The notes beneath the pieces were generated by a model. That model saw nothing but the letters and a program-made list of their open reading frames with translations. It made no database searches and was not told the origin of the DNA. Below, piece by piece: positions 14,583-22,612 of a stretch of 22,612 nucleotides of DNA. Source of the stretch: an uncultured Saprospiraceae bacterium (GTDB taxonomy: Bacteria > Bacteroidota > Bacteroidia > Chitinophagales > Saprospiraceae); the NCBI GenBank assembly GCA_938039305.1, contig CALHUZ010000167.1:1-22612 (forward strand). Direction: 5' to 3'. Made by a program: the position numbers and the translations under genes. The stretch's first letter is position 1; every line of letters starts with the position of its first letter.

Positions 14583-17500
14583 CTATATTTTACCATGGCA
14601 TTGCTTATACTTCTTCCCACTACCACAAGGGCAAGCGTCATTTCTGCCTACTTTCTTTTCTGTTCTGGTGAAAGTCTCTGGTTTTGATCGTTTGGCACCA
14701 GCTCCTTCGGCTGCGGCACGCCTTGCTTGATCAGCTCTTGAAGCAGTTGTTTTGCTGAGATCCGTCTTCTGCTTTTTAGCTTCTTTCAGATTTTCATCAA
14801 CATTGATCATAAGGCGACCCTTCATGAGGTATGAGCTTATTTCTTCGTTGATCTTGTAAATCAATCGTTCGAAAAGATCATAAGCTTCCATCTTATAAAT
14901 TACTAAAGGATCCTTCTGTTCGAATGAAGCTGCCTGAACAGAATCCTTTAACTCATCCATAGCACGTAAGTGCTCTTTCCAGTTTTCATCTACTATAGCT
15001 AAACTGACAGCTTTCTCTATATCTTTTACAACAGACTTTCCTTGACTGTCAATCGCTTCTTTAAGATCTGCAGATATAGGAAGAGTTTTGTTTGAACCAT
15101 CAGTAAAAGGTATCGCTATACGTTTATATTTATTTCCTTCATTCTCATAGACACGCTTGATTACAGGCATTAAGATTTCAGAGATCCTGTCAAACTTCAT
15201 ATTGTAGAAGTCTAGAGTCTGCTTTTGAAGATCTTCTATAAGCTCGGCAGAAGGCGCAGAATTAAATGCTGCTTCGTCGATTTCTGGATCATATCCTAAA
15301 ACCCGTATGCATTCATTTCTAAAAGAATCATAAGTACCTGCATTCTTATAGTCTATTACAATGTTTTCACTTAGAGCAGAAAACAAGTTGAATAAATCTA
15401 CGGAAAGCCTATCTCCAGAAAGAGCGTTTGCTCTTTTCTTATAAATGGCTTCTCTCTGGATGTTCATAACATCGTCGTATTCAAGCAGTCTCTTTCTTGT
15501 ACCAAAGTTGTTTTCTTCGACTTTCTTTTGCGCACGTTCGATCGACTTTGAAACCATACTATGTTGCAGCACTTCTCCGTCTTGATGACCCATCTTGTCC
15601 ATGACTTTAGCCAGACGTTCTGAGTTAAACAACCTCATAAGGTTGTCCTCAAGAGACACATAAAACTGTGAAGACCCTGGATCTCCCTGTCTCCCTGCAC
15701 GTCCTCTTAACTGTCTATCTACTCTTCTTGAGTCATGTCGCTCAGTTGCTATGATGGCAAGCCCCCCAGCAGACTTTACCTCTTCATTGATTTTGATATC
15801 CGTACCACGACCTGCCATATTGGTTGCGATCGTTACATTTCCGGCTCGACCGGCTTCTGAGACAATCTGTGCTTCTCGTGCGTGTTGCTTAGCATTGAGG
15901 ACATTGTGTTGTATCCCTTTTAGTTGCATCATTCTACTCAGCTTCTCCGAAACATCTACTGTAGTTGTACCTACAAGAACTGGTCTGCCTTGACCTGTAA
16001 GGTTGTCTATTTCATCTATGACGGCATTGAATTTTTCTCTAGCTGTTTTATAAACTAGATCTTCTTTGTCGTCACGTGATATTGGTCTATTAGTTGGTAT
16101 AACAGTAACATCTAACTCATAGATGTCCCAGAGTTCTTTAGCTTCAGTCTCCGCCGTACCAGTCATACCACACAGCTTATGATACATCCTGAAGTAATTT
16201 TGAAGGGTCACGGTAGCGTAAGTCTGAGTTATATCCCCGACTTTGACATTTTCCTTTGCCTCTAAAGCTTGATGTAGACCGTCGGAGTATCTTCTACCTT
16301 CCATCATACGTCCTGTCTGCTCATCGACTATCTTGACATTGCCGTCCATGACGACATATTCTTCTTCTTTTTCAAATAAGGTGTATGCTTTAAGCAACTG
16401 ACTAACGGCATGTAGTCTGCGAGACTTAACTGAATAATCTTGTATCAAACTAGTTCTTTGTTCACTTAGGTTTTTACCTGTTGCCTTTTCTTCTTCATCT
16501 AATAATTGCATCTGAGAGGTGATATCAGGCATAATGAAGAAGTTTGCATCTTCTTCTCCTTGTGCTAAGAACTCAGCACCTTTTTCAACTAATTCAACAT
16601 TTCGGTTTTTCTCATCAATTGTAAATAGAAGAGGCTCGTCGACGATATGCATCCTTTTTGACTGCTCTTGCATATAAAAGTTCTCGGTCTTCTGAAGTGT
16701 CACCTTCACTCCTTCTTCACTCAAGAATTTGATCAGAGGTCTATATTTTGGCAATGCGCGAAATGCTCTAAGAAGATTCATCCCTGTTTCTCCTTCTTCA
16801 TGACCCTTATCACCAGCAGCAAAGCCTTTTTTGGCTTCCGCCAAATAGGTTGTAGCCAATTTTCTCTGAGCAGCGATAAGGCGTTCAACCTTGGGCTTTA
16901 ACTCTTGATACTCTTGGTCTTCTGCCCCTTTGGGAACAGGTCCCGAAATGATCAATGGTGTACGTGCATCATCAATCAAAACAGAATCAACCTCATCAAT
17001 CATAGCGAAGTGATGCTTTCCTTGAACTCGCTCCTCTTGAGAACGAACCATGTTATCTCTTAGATAATCAAACCCAAATTCATTATTTGTTCCATATGTG
17101 ATGTCGCAGTTATAGGCTTTCACACGACCAGGTGAGTGCGGTCTATACTTGTCGATACAATCTACAGTCAAGTAAAGGAACTCAAAGATTGGTCCTATCC
17201 ATTCGCTATCTCTCTTGGCGAGGTAGTCGTTAACAGTGATCACATGAACACCTTGTCCACTTAGTCCATTGAGATACGCAGGAAGTGTTGCCACAAGCGT
17301 TTTTCCTTCTCCCGTCTGCATTTCGGCTATTTTACCTTCATGCAAAACATTTCCACCGATGAGCTGAACATCATAGTGAATCATGTTCCAAGTAATAGGT
17401 GCGCCTCCGGCGATCCAAGTATTATTCCAGATGGCCTTATCTCCATCGATTGTGACATGTTCTTTAGACGCTGCCATTTCTCGATCATGGTCAGTTACTG

Positions 17501-17885
17501 AAACGGTTAAGCTTTCGTTCGTACTAAAGCGACGCGCAGTTTCTTTAACCACAGCAAAGGCCTCAGGGAGCAATTCTTTAAGTATTTCTTCAAGGGCTTC
17601 ATCACGCTCTTTTTTAAGAGTATCAACCTCATTGTATTTTTCTTCTTTGACATGGATGTCTAATTCTATGTCTATCTCAGCTGAGAGCGTAGAGATATCA
17701 TCATCAATACCCTTAAGATGCGCTGCGATCCTTTCCCGAAAGTCGAGGGTTTTATTTCTGAGTTCATCATTGCTTATAGCTTCGTATGACTTGAAGTTAT
17801 CATTGATTTCTTCTATCACTGAACTAAAAGCTTTGACATCTCTATCGTGCTTTGTACCAAAGACTTTCTTTATAAAATTGAACAT
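14583..17885 (-). CDS. secA: Preprotein translocase ATPase SecA
   Basis: SecA is the ATPase motor that drives unfolded proteins through the SecYEG channel. The 1,100-residue chain is about 200 longer than the E. coli protein, a size I associate with Bacteroidota. Extra blocks are visible near the N-terminus (about 60-103, charged and helical), before the motor core (about 121-168, EHVTIDGDKAIWNNTW), and around 345-400. Core motifs: Walker A TGEGKT (191-196), DYLAKRDSEW (220-229), Walker B DEVD (297-300), MTGTAETE (574-581), TNMAGRGTDIK (688-698), QLRGRAGRQGDPG (725-737). The C-terminus ends with a zinc-binding tail, C1085, C1087, C1096 and H1097 in CPCGSGKKYKQCHG, used for SecB and lipid contacts. 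The ATG is at 17883-17885. It is first in a block with SPOR, rodA and tgt and divergent from thrA. Confidence 0.98.
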   Translation of the reverse strand: MFNFIKKVFGTKHDRDVKAFSSVIEEINDNFKSYEAISNDELRNKTLDFRERIAAHLKGIDDDISTLSAEIDIELDIHVKEEKYNEVDTLKKERDEALEEILKELLPEAFAVVKETARRFSTNESLTVSVTDHDREMAASKEHVTIDGDKAIWNNTWIAGGAPITWNMIHYDVQLIGGNVLHEGKIAEMQTGEGKTLVATLPAYLNGLSGQGVHVITVNDYLAKRDSEWIGPIFEFLYLTVDCIDKYRPHSPGRVKAYNCDITYGTNNEFGFDYLRDNMVRSQEERVQGKHHFAMIDEVDSVLIDDARTPLIISGPVPKGAEDQEYQELKPKVERLIAAQRKLATTYLAEAKKGFAAGDKGHEEGETGMNLLRAFRALPKYRPLIKFLSEEGVKVTLQKTENFYMQEQSKRMHIVDEPLLFTIDEKNRNVELVEKGAEFLAQGEEDANFFIMPDITSQMQLLDEEEKATGKNLSEQRTSLIQDYSVKSRRLHAVSQLLKAYTLFEKEEEYVVMDGNVKIVDEQTGRMMEGRRYSDGLHQALEAKENVKVGDITQTYATVTLQNYFRMYHKLCGMTGTAETEAKELWDIYELDVTVIPTNRPISRDDKEDLVYKTAREKFNAVIDEIDNLTGQGRPVLVGTTTVDVSEKLSRMMQLKGIQHNVLNAKQHAREAQIVSEAGRAGNVTIATNMAGRGTDIKINEEVKSAGGLAIIATERHDSRRVDRQLRGRAGRQGDPGSSQFYVSLEDNLMRLFNSERLAKVMDKMGHQDGEVLQHSMVSKSIERAQKKVEENNFGTRKRLLEYDDVMNIQREAIYKKRANALSGDRLSVDLFNLFSALSENIVIDYKNAGTYDSFRNECIRVLGYDPEIDEAAFNSAPSAELIEDLQKQTLDFYNMKFDRISEILMPVIKRVYENEGNKYKRIAIPFTDGSNKTLPISADLKEAIDSQGKSVVKDIEKAVSLAIVDENWKEHLRAMDELKDSVQAASFEQKDPLVIYKMEAYDLFERLIYKINEEISSYLMKGRLMINVDENLKEAKKQKTDLSKTTASRADQARRAAAEGAGAKRSKPETFTRTEKKVGRNDACPCGSGKKYKQCHGKI

Positions 17886-18074
17886 CTATTAATCTTATTG
17901 TATCTCTAAAGATCAGCGATAACTAAGCCAAAGAGGCTATTTCTGACAGGCTGTCGCTAAATAATCCTCTAAGGTAAGCCTCATCAATCTAAGATGACAG
18001 AGACGATCTCATAAATGATTAAAATAAGACACAATGACAGCTTTCGATCGGCATGATTAATGTTTCCAGTATAG

Positions 18075-18082
18075 TACCTTTG
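18075..18082 (+). promoter_or_regulatory. -7 element of thrA
   Basis: TACCTTTG is a full match to TAnnTTTG and lies 40 bases before the thrA ATG. No clear TTTG -33 box is found at the usual distance, so the match is one-sided. Confidence 0.5.
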
Positions 18083-18092
18083 CATCTGATTG

Positions 18093-18107
18093 GAAGCATA
18101 GTGCTTC
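18093..18107 (+). promoter_or_regulatory. Hairpin in the thrA leader
   Basis: GAAGCA and TGCTTC pair perfectly around the three-base loop TAG, and a flanking G and T could add a G-U pair. If transcription starts a few bases after the -7 element at 18075-18082, the stem would form at the very 5' end of the mRNA. It ends 15 bases before the ATG. No leader peptide rich in threonine or isoleucine codons was seen. Confidence 0.4.
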
Positions 18108-18122
18108 TCAATATCGATTATC

Positions 18123-20579
18123 ATGAAAGTATTAAAATTTGGAGGCTCAAGTGTTGCCACACCTGAGAGAATAAAGAGCATAGGCTCTTTGATAAAAGAG
18201 CGACATAAAAAAGGTGAACTGCTCACAATAGTCTTTTCTGCATTTGGAGGAGTGACTGATGAGCTCATCAAGACGGCTCATTTAGCCTCAAAGGGAGATG
18301 AATCTTACCTATCAGTCTACGATTCATTGAGAGAAAGACATACTGTAGCGATTCAAGAACTTCTTGGGTCTGATGAAATAGCCTCAGGCCAGGTTATAGA
18401 AAACTTTGATGTTCTCAAAGATTTGCTGAAAGGAGTCTTCTTGATCAGAGAGGCTTCTTTAAGGACGATGGATTATATCTTGAGTTTTGGTGAGCGCAAT
18501 TCTGCTTATATCATATCGAAGTATTTCGAAAAAATCGGGATTCCTTCGGCATATTTAGATGCCAGAAATATTATAAAAACAAATAAGGATTTTGGTCAAG
18601 CAAAAGTGAAGATTGAGCTGACTGAAAAACTTACTTCAGAATATTACAACAATAGAAAAGGTAAGCTTCAAGTTGTCACGGGGTTTGTTGCTTCAGACGT
18701 TGGAGGACTGACTACTACTTTAGGAAGAGGAGGTTCGGACTATACTGCTGCAATCATATCAGGAGCACTTAATGCAGAAGTCTTAGAAATTTGGACAGAT
18801 GTCGATGGCGTCCTTACGTCAAACCCAAAGATTGTAAAAAACGCATATACCATACCTCAGCTGAGTTATGATGAAGCCATGGAGCTTTCTCATTTTGGTG
18901 CGAAGGTGATTTATCCACCTACTATTCAGCCAGCACTAAGCAAGTCGATTCCGATCTATATCAAGAACACTTTTAATCCAACTTTTGTAGGCACCTTAAT
19001 CAACAAAGAGGTTTCAGTAAGTGGAAAAAGAAAAATCACAGGGGTAACTTCTATATCTGATATTGCATTGATCACTTTAGAAGGCAGTGGTCTAATGGGC
19101 ATACCGGGAACTGCGGCTCGTTTGTTTTCTGCATTAGGAAGAGATAAGGTCAATGTTATAATGATCACTCAAGCTTCTTCAGAGCATTCTATTTGTCTGG
19201 CTGTACTAGAAGGAGATACGAAAAGAGCTCTGACATGTCTAACAGAGGAGTTCGACAAAGAACTAAAATCATCGCTCATTAAACCGATTAAAGCAGAGAA
19301 AGACCTTTCTATGGTTGCGGTGATAGGAGAGAAGATGAAGAGCATGCCAGGTGTGAGTGGAAGTCTATTCAAGGCTTTGGGCAATAATGGAATTAATGTA
19401 ATTGCAATAGCACAAGGCTCGTCTGAATTAAACATTTCATTTGCTATTAAGCGAAAGGATGAGCACAAGGCACTTAACTTGGTTCACGATGCATTTTTTC
19501 TTTCTGAGCATAAAAGACTCAATCTATATTTAGTTGGAGTTGGTCTTATAGGAGGCACGTTGTTAGACCAAATAAAGGAGCAACACGATTTGCTTTTAGA
19601 AAACAAGCACCTTGATATTAGAATTAATGGAATAGCTAATTCTAGAAAGATGTTGTTTAGTGAAAAGGGAATTGATCTTGATAATTGGAAAGAAGAATTA
19701 GACACTGGTGGAGAGGCGATGACTTTTGAATCTTTTATTTCAAAAATAAATGATCACAACCTTGCGAATTCAATCTTTATAGACTGTACTGCTAACCATC
19801 TGATAAAAGATCATTATGCAAATGTGCTCAGTTCTAATATTTCGATTATAGCAGCGAATAAAGTTGCAGCGTCTGACAAGTATGCTAATTATAAAAATCT
19901 TCATGACCTTGCGCTAAAACACAACGTTCACTTTTTATATGAAACGAATGTTGGAGCAGGACTTCCTGTATTATCTACACTGGATGGACTGGTCAGAAGT
20001 GGGGATCAAGTCTCAAGTATAAAAGCGGTGATCTCTGGATCTCTATCGTACATATTTAACAACTACGACCCTTCTAAAAGTTTTAAACAACTTATCATTG
20101 AAGCACGAGAAAAAGGTTACACTGAGCCAGACCCAAGGGATGATTTGTCAGGACAAGACATTAAGCGCAAGATCATTATTCTAAGTCGAGTGGCAGGATA
20201 TCAAATAGAATCAGAAGATGTCTCTATTGAACCTATACTACCTCAAGCATGCTTAGATGCCGCATCGATAGATGCTTTCTTTGTCGAACTGGATAATCAC
20301 GATGCTCACTTTAGAGCTATGATTGAAGACGCCCACTCTAAAGGAGCTAAATTAAGATATGTGGCATCACTGAATGAGGGGAAAGCTTCGATTAACCTAG
20401 AAATGGTTACGCAAGAAAGTCCATTCTATAACTTGGCCAGTACGGATAATATGATTGTCTTCCATACGGCTCGTTATAAAGAAAGGCCATTGGTTGTTCA
20501 AGGACCAGGAGCTGGTGCAGATGTGACTGCTGCAGGAGTTTTTGCCGAAATCATACAGCTGGGTAACGCAGTTGCTTAA
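18123..20579 (+). CDS. thrA: Bifunctional aspartokinase / homoserine dehydrogenase I
   Basis: It catalyses the first and third steps from aspartate to threonine and methionine: phosphorylation of aspartate and NADPH-dependent reduction of aspartate semialdehyde to homoserine. The 818 residues comprise an aspartokinase domain (about 1-295, VLKFGGSSVATPERI at 3-17, FGERNSAYI at 122-130, GRGGSDYTAA at 201-210, WTDVDGVLTSNP at 224-235), two ACT regulatory repeats (about 315-455, IMITQASSEHSICLAV and VIAIAQGSSELNISFAI), and the homoserine dehydrogenase domain from about 465 (LVGVGLIGGTLL at 470-481, IIAANKVAAS at 575-584, YETNVGAGLPVLSTL at 606-620, GPGAGADVTAAGV at 794-806). ACT domains indicate feedback control, probably by threonine. 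Homoserine feeds metH's methionine branch. No thrB or thrC follows; lon comes next. Confidence 0.97.
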   Translation: MKVLKFGGSSVATPERIKSIGSLIKERHKKGELLTIVFSAFGGVTDELIKTAHLASKGDESYLSVYDSLRERHTVAIQELLGSDEIASGQVIENFDVLKDLLKGVFLIREASLRTMDYILSFGERNSAYIISKYFEKIGIPSAYLDARNIIKTNKDFGQAKVKIELTEKLTSEYYNNRKGKLQVVTGFVASDVGGLTTTLGRGGSDYTAAIISGALNAEVLEIWTDVDGVLTSNPKIVKNAYTIPQLSYDEAMELSHFGAKVIYPPTIQPALSKSIPIYIKNTFNPTFVGTLINKEVSVSGKRKITGVTSISDIALITLEGSGLMGIPGTAARLFSALGRDKVNVIMITQASSEHSICLAVLEGDTKRALTCLTEEFDKELKSSLIKPIKAEKDLSMVAVIGEKMKSMPGVSGSLFKALGNNGINVIAIAQGSSELNISFAIKRKDEHKALNLVHDAFFLSEHKRLNLYLVGVGLIGGTLLDQIKEQHDLLLENKHLDIRINGIANSRKMLFSEKGIDLDNWKEELDTGGEAMTFESFISKINDHNLANSIFIDCTANHLIKDHYANVLSSNISIIAANKVAASDKYANYKNLHDLALKHNVHFLYETNVGAGLPVLSTLDGLVRSGDQVSSIKAVISGSLSYIFNNYDPSKSFKQLIIEAREKGYTEPDPRDDLSGQDIKRKIIILSRVAGYQIESEDVSIEPILPQACLDAASIDAFFVELDNHDAHFRAMIEDAHSKGAKLRYVASLNEGKASINLEMVTQESPFYNLASTDNMIVFHTARYKERPLVVQGPGAGADVTAAGVFAEIIQLGNAVA

Positions 20580-20587
20580 AGACTTAG

Positions 20588-20644
20588 CTGCCATTCTGAC
20601 CGAACTGAGTCCCAATAAATAGGGAATTTGTGACAGAGGGGCAG
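20588..20644 (+). repeat. Imperfect inverted repeat ahead of lon
   Basis: CTGCCATTCTG (20588-20598) and CAGAGGGGCAG (20634-20644) are inverted copies matching at 9 of 11 positions. Between them TCCC (20610-20613) and GGGA (20622-20625) pair exactly, so a nested structure is possible. No T-run follows, so it is not an obvious thrA terminator. It lies in the 81-base gap before the lon ATG and is a candidate regulatory site or leader fold. Confidence 0.35.
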
Positions 20645-20660
20645 TAATTCATCCTTAAAC

Positions 20661-22612
20661 ATGTGTGGAATGGATATTGACTATATATCTTCCCAACAAT
20701 TATCATCTATGTTTTCAGACCTTTTCTTTCTCGATCAATTGTCAGATGACTCTGAGTTTCCTCCCATTATCTCCTTTAATGCAGAGGATGAAGATGACAA
20801 GGATGTTTTATATCCCGATAACCTACCCATTCTTGCGCTAAAGAACACAGTTCTATATCCAGGAGTTGTGCTTCCTATAACTATAGGGCGAGACAAGTCC
20901 ATCAAAGCCGTTAAAAAGGCACATGAAGAAGGAAAGTATATAGCGGTTCTATCGCAGAAGGATGTTACTAATGAAGACCCTTTGTCAGATGAGCTCTATG
21001 AGGTCGGAACGATAGCTAAGATTGTGAAGATGTTGAAGATGCCTGATGGTAGCACGACGGCGATTTTACATGGACGCATAAGATGTCAGAAGTCTATTGT
21101 GACACAAGAGGAGCCATATTTAAGAGGAGATTTTGAGAAAGTCCTTGATGAGGAAAGTGAAGATAAATTAGAATTTCAAGTTATAATCTCAACTATAAAA
21201 GAGAAGGCGAGTAAGATCATTACCCTTTCTCCTCAGATACCATCTGAAGCTTCTTCTATGTTAGACAACATGTCTAACCACTCATTCTTAATCAACTTTA
21301 TAGCTTCTAACCTTAATCTTGATGTACCGCTGAAGCAAGAGATGTTAGAGATCTCTAATACTGCTGATAGAGGCCAAAAGGTTCTTTCACACTTAGATGC
21401 TCAATTACAACTTTTAGAATTACGTTCTAAAATTGAGAATAAAGTAAGAACAGATATAGAAAAACAACAGAGAGATTATTTCCTCAATCAGCAGCTGAAG
21501 ACGATACAAGAGGAGTTAGGTCAGAATCCACAACAAGCCGAGATAAATCAACTTGCAAAAAGAGCCAAGGACAAAAAGTGGCCAACTCATGCGAAAGATC
21601 AGTTTTTAAAAGAGTTGAATAAGGTAAAAAGAATTAACCCTCAGGTAGCAGAGTATTCGGTCACGCTCAATTATCTTGAGATGATGCTGGATCTTCCTTG
21701 GGATATATATACCACGGATAATTTTGATCTCCACCGAGTTAGAAAAGTCTTGGATAGAGATCACTACGGACTAAAAGAGGTAAAAGATAGAATCATAGAA
21801 CACCTTGCGGTGCTGAAGCTTAAAGGTGATATGAAGGCACCAATCATCTGTCTTGTTGGTCCTCCTGGTGTAGGTAAAACTTCTTTAGGTAAGTCAGTTG
21901 CACGAGCATTGAAGCGCAACTTTGTAAGAATGTCACTCGGTGGGCTTCACGATGAAAGTGAAATAAGAGGTCATCGTAAGACCTATATCGGAGCTATGCC
22001 AGGACGAATAATCAAGTCACTAAAAAAAACAGGTTCTTCTAATCCTGTTTTTATTCTTGATGAGATAGATAAGATTGGAAAAGATTTTAGAGGTGATCCT
22101 TCATCTGCATTATTGGAAGTCTTGGATCCAGAGCAAAACTCAACTTTCTATGATAACTATCTCGACCTTGAGTATGACTTGTCAAAAGTTATGTTTATCG
22201 CAACAGCTAATTCATTGAATAGCATTCAGCCAGCATTGCTAGATAGAATGGAGATCATTCATATCAGTGGATATTCAACAGAAGAGAAATTACATATTGC
22301 ACAAAAGCATTTGGTGCCACAGCAGAGAGAAGAGCATGGACTAAAGGCTGCTCAGCTAAGTCTTCCCAAAGGTGTTATAGAGCAAGTCATCCAAGATTAT
22401 ACAAGAGAGTCAGGAGTTAGGTCTTTAAGCAGAAGGTTGGCAGGTGTGATGAGACATACCGCGAAGCGTATTGCAATGGACGATGAAACCAAAGTAACAA
22501 TTGCAAAAGAGGATTTAAAAACCATCTTGGGTCCGTCAAAATTCTCAAGAGACAAATACGCTAAATTAAAAATCCCAGGAATCGCTGTAGGACTTGCGTG
22601 GACACAAGTAGG
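20661..22612 (+). CDS. lon: ATP-dependent Lon protease (LonA), 5' part
   Basis: Lon is the hexameric cytoplasmic AAA+ protease that removes misfolded and short-lived regulatory proteins. The frame is open from after an in-frame TGA at 20631 to the right edge, giving 650 codons from the ATG at 20661 without a frameshift. An acidic N-terminal extension (SDDSEFPP, AEDEDDKD) precedes the substrate-recognition domain (LPILALKNTVLYPGVVLPI at 55-73), then a coiled-coil region (about 245-345, LNQQLKTIQEELG), the AAA+ module with Walker A GPPGVGKTS (400-408), Walker B VFILDEID (463-470) and ATANSLNSIQPALLDRMEII (514-533), and the sensor-2 region (SGVRSLSRRL, 584-593). The serine-lysine protease domain lies beyond the window. 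Other start codons, M4 or M17, are possible but would still leave the acidic region. An inverted repeat precedes it. Confidence 0.96.
   Translation, partial: MCGMDIDYISSQQLSSMFSDLFFLDQLSDDSEFPPIISFNAEDEDDKDVLYPDNLPILALKNTVLYPGVVLPITIGRDKSIKAVKKAHEEGKYIAVLSQKDVTNEDPLSDELYEVGTIAKIVKMLKMPDGSTTAILHGRIRCQKSIVTQEEPYLRGDFEKVLDEESEDKLEFQVIISTIKEKASKIITLSPQIPSEASSMLDNMSNHSFLINFIASNLNLDVPLKQEMLEISNTADRGQKVLSHLDAQLQLLELRSKIENKVRTDIEKQQRDYFLNQQLKTIQEELGQNPQQAEINQLAKRAKDKKWPTHAKDQFLKELNKVKRINPQVAEYSVTLNYLEMMLDLPWDIYTTDNFDLHRVRKVLDRDHYGLKEVKDRIIEHLAVLKLKGDMKAPIICLVGPPGVGKTSLGKSVARALKRNFVRMSLGGLHDESEIRGHRKTYIGAMPGRIIKSLKKTGSSNPVFILDEIDKIGKDFRGDPSSALLEVLDPEQNSTFYDNYLDLEYDLSKVMFIATANSLNSIQPALLDRMEIIHISGYSTEEKLHIAQKHLVPQQREEHGLKAAQLSLPKGVIEQVIQDYTRESGVRSLSRRLAGVMRHTAKRIAMDDETKVTIAKEDLKTILGPSKFSRDKYAKLKIPGIAVGLAWTQV

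Larger units (their letters stand above)
17886..18122. other. secA-thrA divergent intergenic region
   Basis: This 237-base gap is the longest in the window. It must hold promoters for both flanking genes. On the secA side no TAnnTTTG was found. It contains the short inverted repeat GACAG-G-CTGTC (17945-17955) and three same-strand copies of TGACAG (17944, 17995, 18035). No gene or RNA element was recognised in it. Confidence 0.5.

Noticed and set aside
17383..17892. 169-residue open frame opposite the secA start
   Set aside because: Serine- and leucine-rich composition typical of an antisense reading of a coding gene; no family recognised; secA is unambiguous.
17984..18271. 95-residue minus-strand frame between secA and thrA
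   Set aside because: It overlaps the thrA promoter and the aspartokinase P-loop-like start in antisense; no family recognised.

Overview
This window comes from a member of the Bacteroidota, probably a chromosomal segment of mostly housekeeping genes. The evidence is the fused aspartokinase-homoserine dehydrogenase, the roughly 1,100-residue SecA, an acidic N-terminal extension on Lon, an AT-rich genome with A/T-rich gene starts and little Shine-Dalgarno signal, and several TAnnTTTG elements, the -7 box used by this phylum. The class or order cannot be settled from the sequence alone. No tRNA, rRNA, insertion sequence, prophage or CRISPR array was seen. No gap between genes exceeds about 240 bases.

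Layout from left to right. (1) 1-2310, minus strand: a sulfate-activation group (DUF2061 membrane protein, cysC, and a cysD that runs off the left edge), preceded by a Wzz-type polysaccharide chain-length protein. (2) 2378-6055, minus: full-length cobalamin-dependent methionine synthase metH, divergent from uvrB (6167-8191, plus). (3) 8205-8756, minus: a small P-loop kinase of the cytidylate kinase-like type, convergent with uvrB. (4) 8857-11484, plus: an M42 aminopeptidase, a pterin-4a-carbinolamine dehydratase and a membrane-anchored HtrA protease, closed by a strong intrinsic terminator. (5) 11598-17885, minus: a tightly packed secA, SPOR-domain protein, rodA and tgt group. (6) 18123-22612, plus: thrA, then lon, which is cut by the right edge before its protease domain.

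Functionally, the left end makes activated sulfate beside a polysaccharide-export regulator and may be the edge of a cell-surface polysaccharide locus. The middle and right blocks combine envelope biogenesis and quality control (secA, rodA, SPOR, htrA, lon) with core metabolism (metH, thrA), DNA repair and tRNA modification.

I found no convincing new multi-gene system. The points most worth checking are a Tgt in which all three zinc-binding cysteines are serines, an 11-bp-period direct repeat ahead of htrA, an unexplained inverted repeat ahead of lon, and the DUF2061 membrane protein in the sulfate-activation operon.
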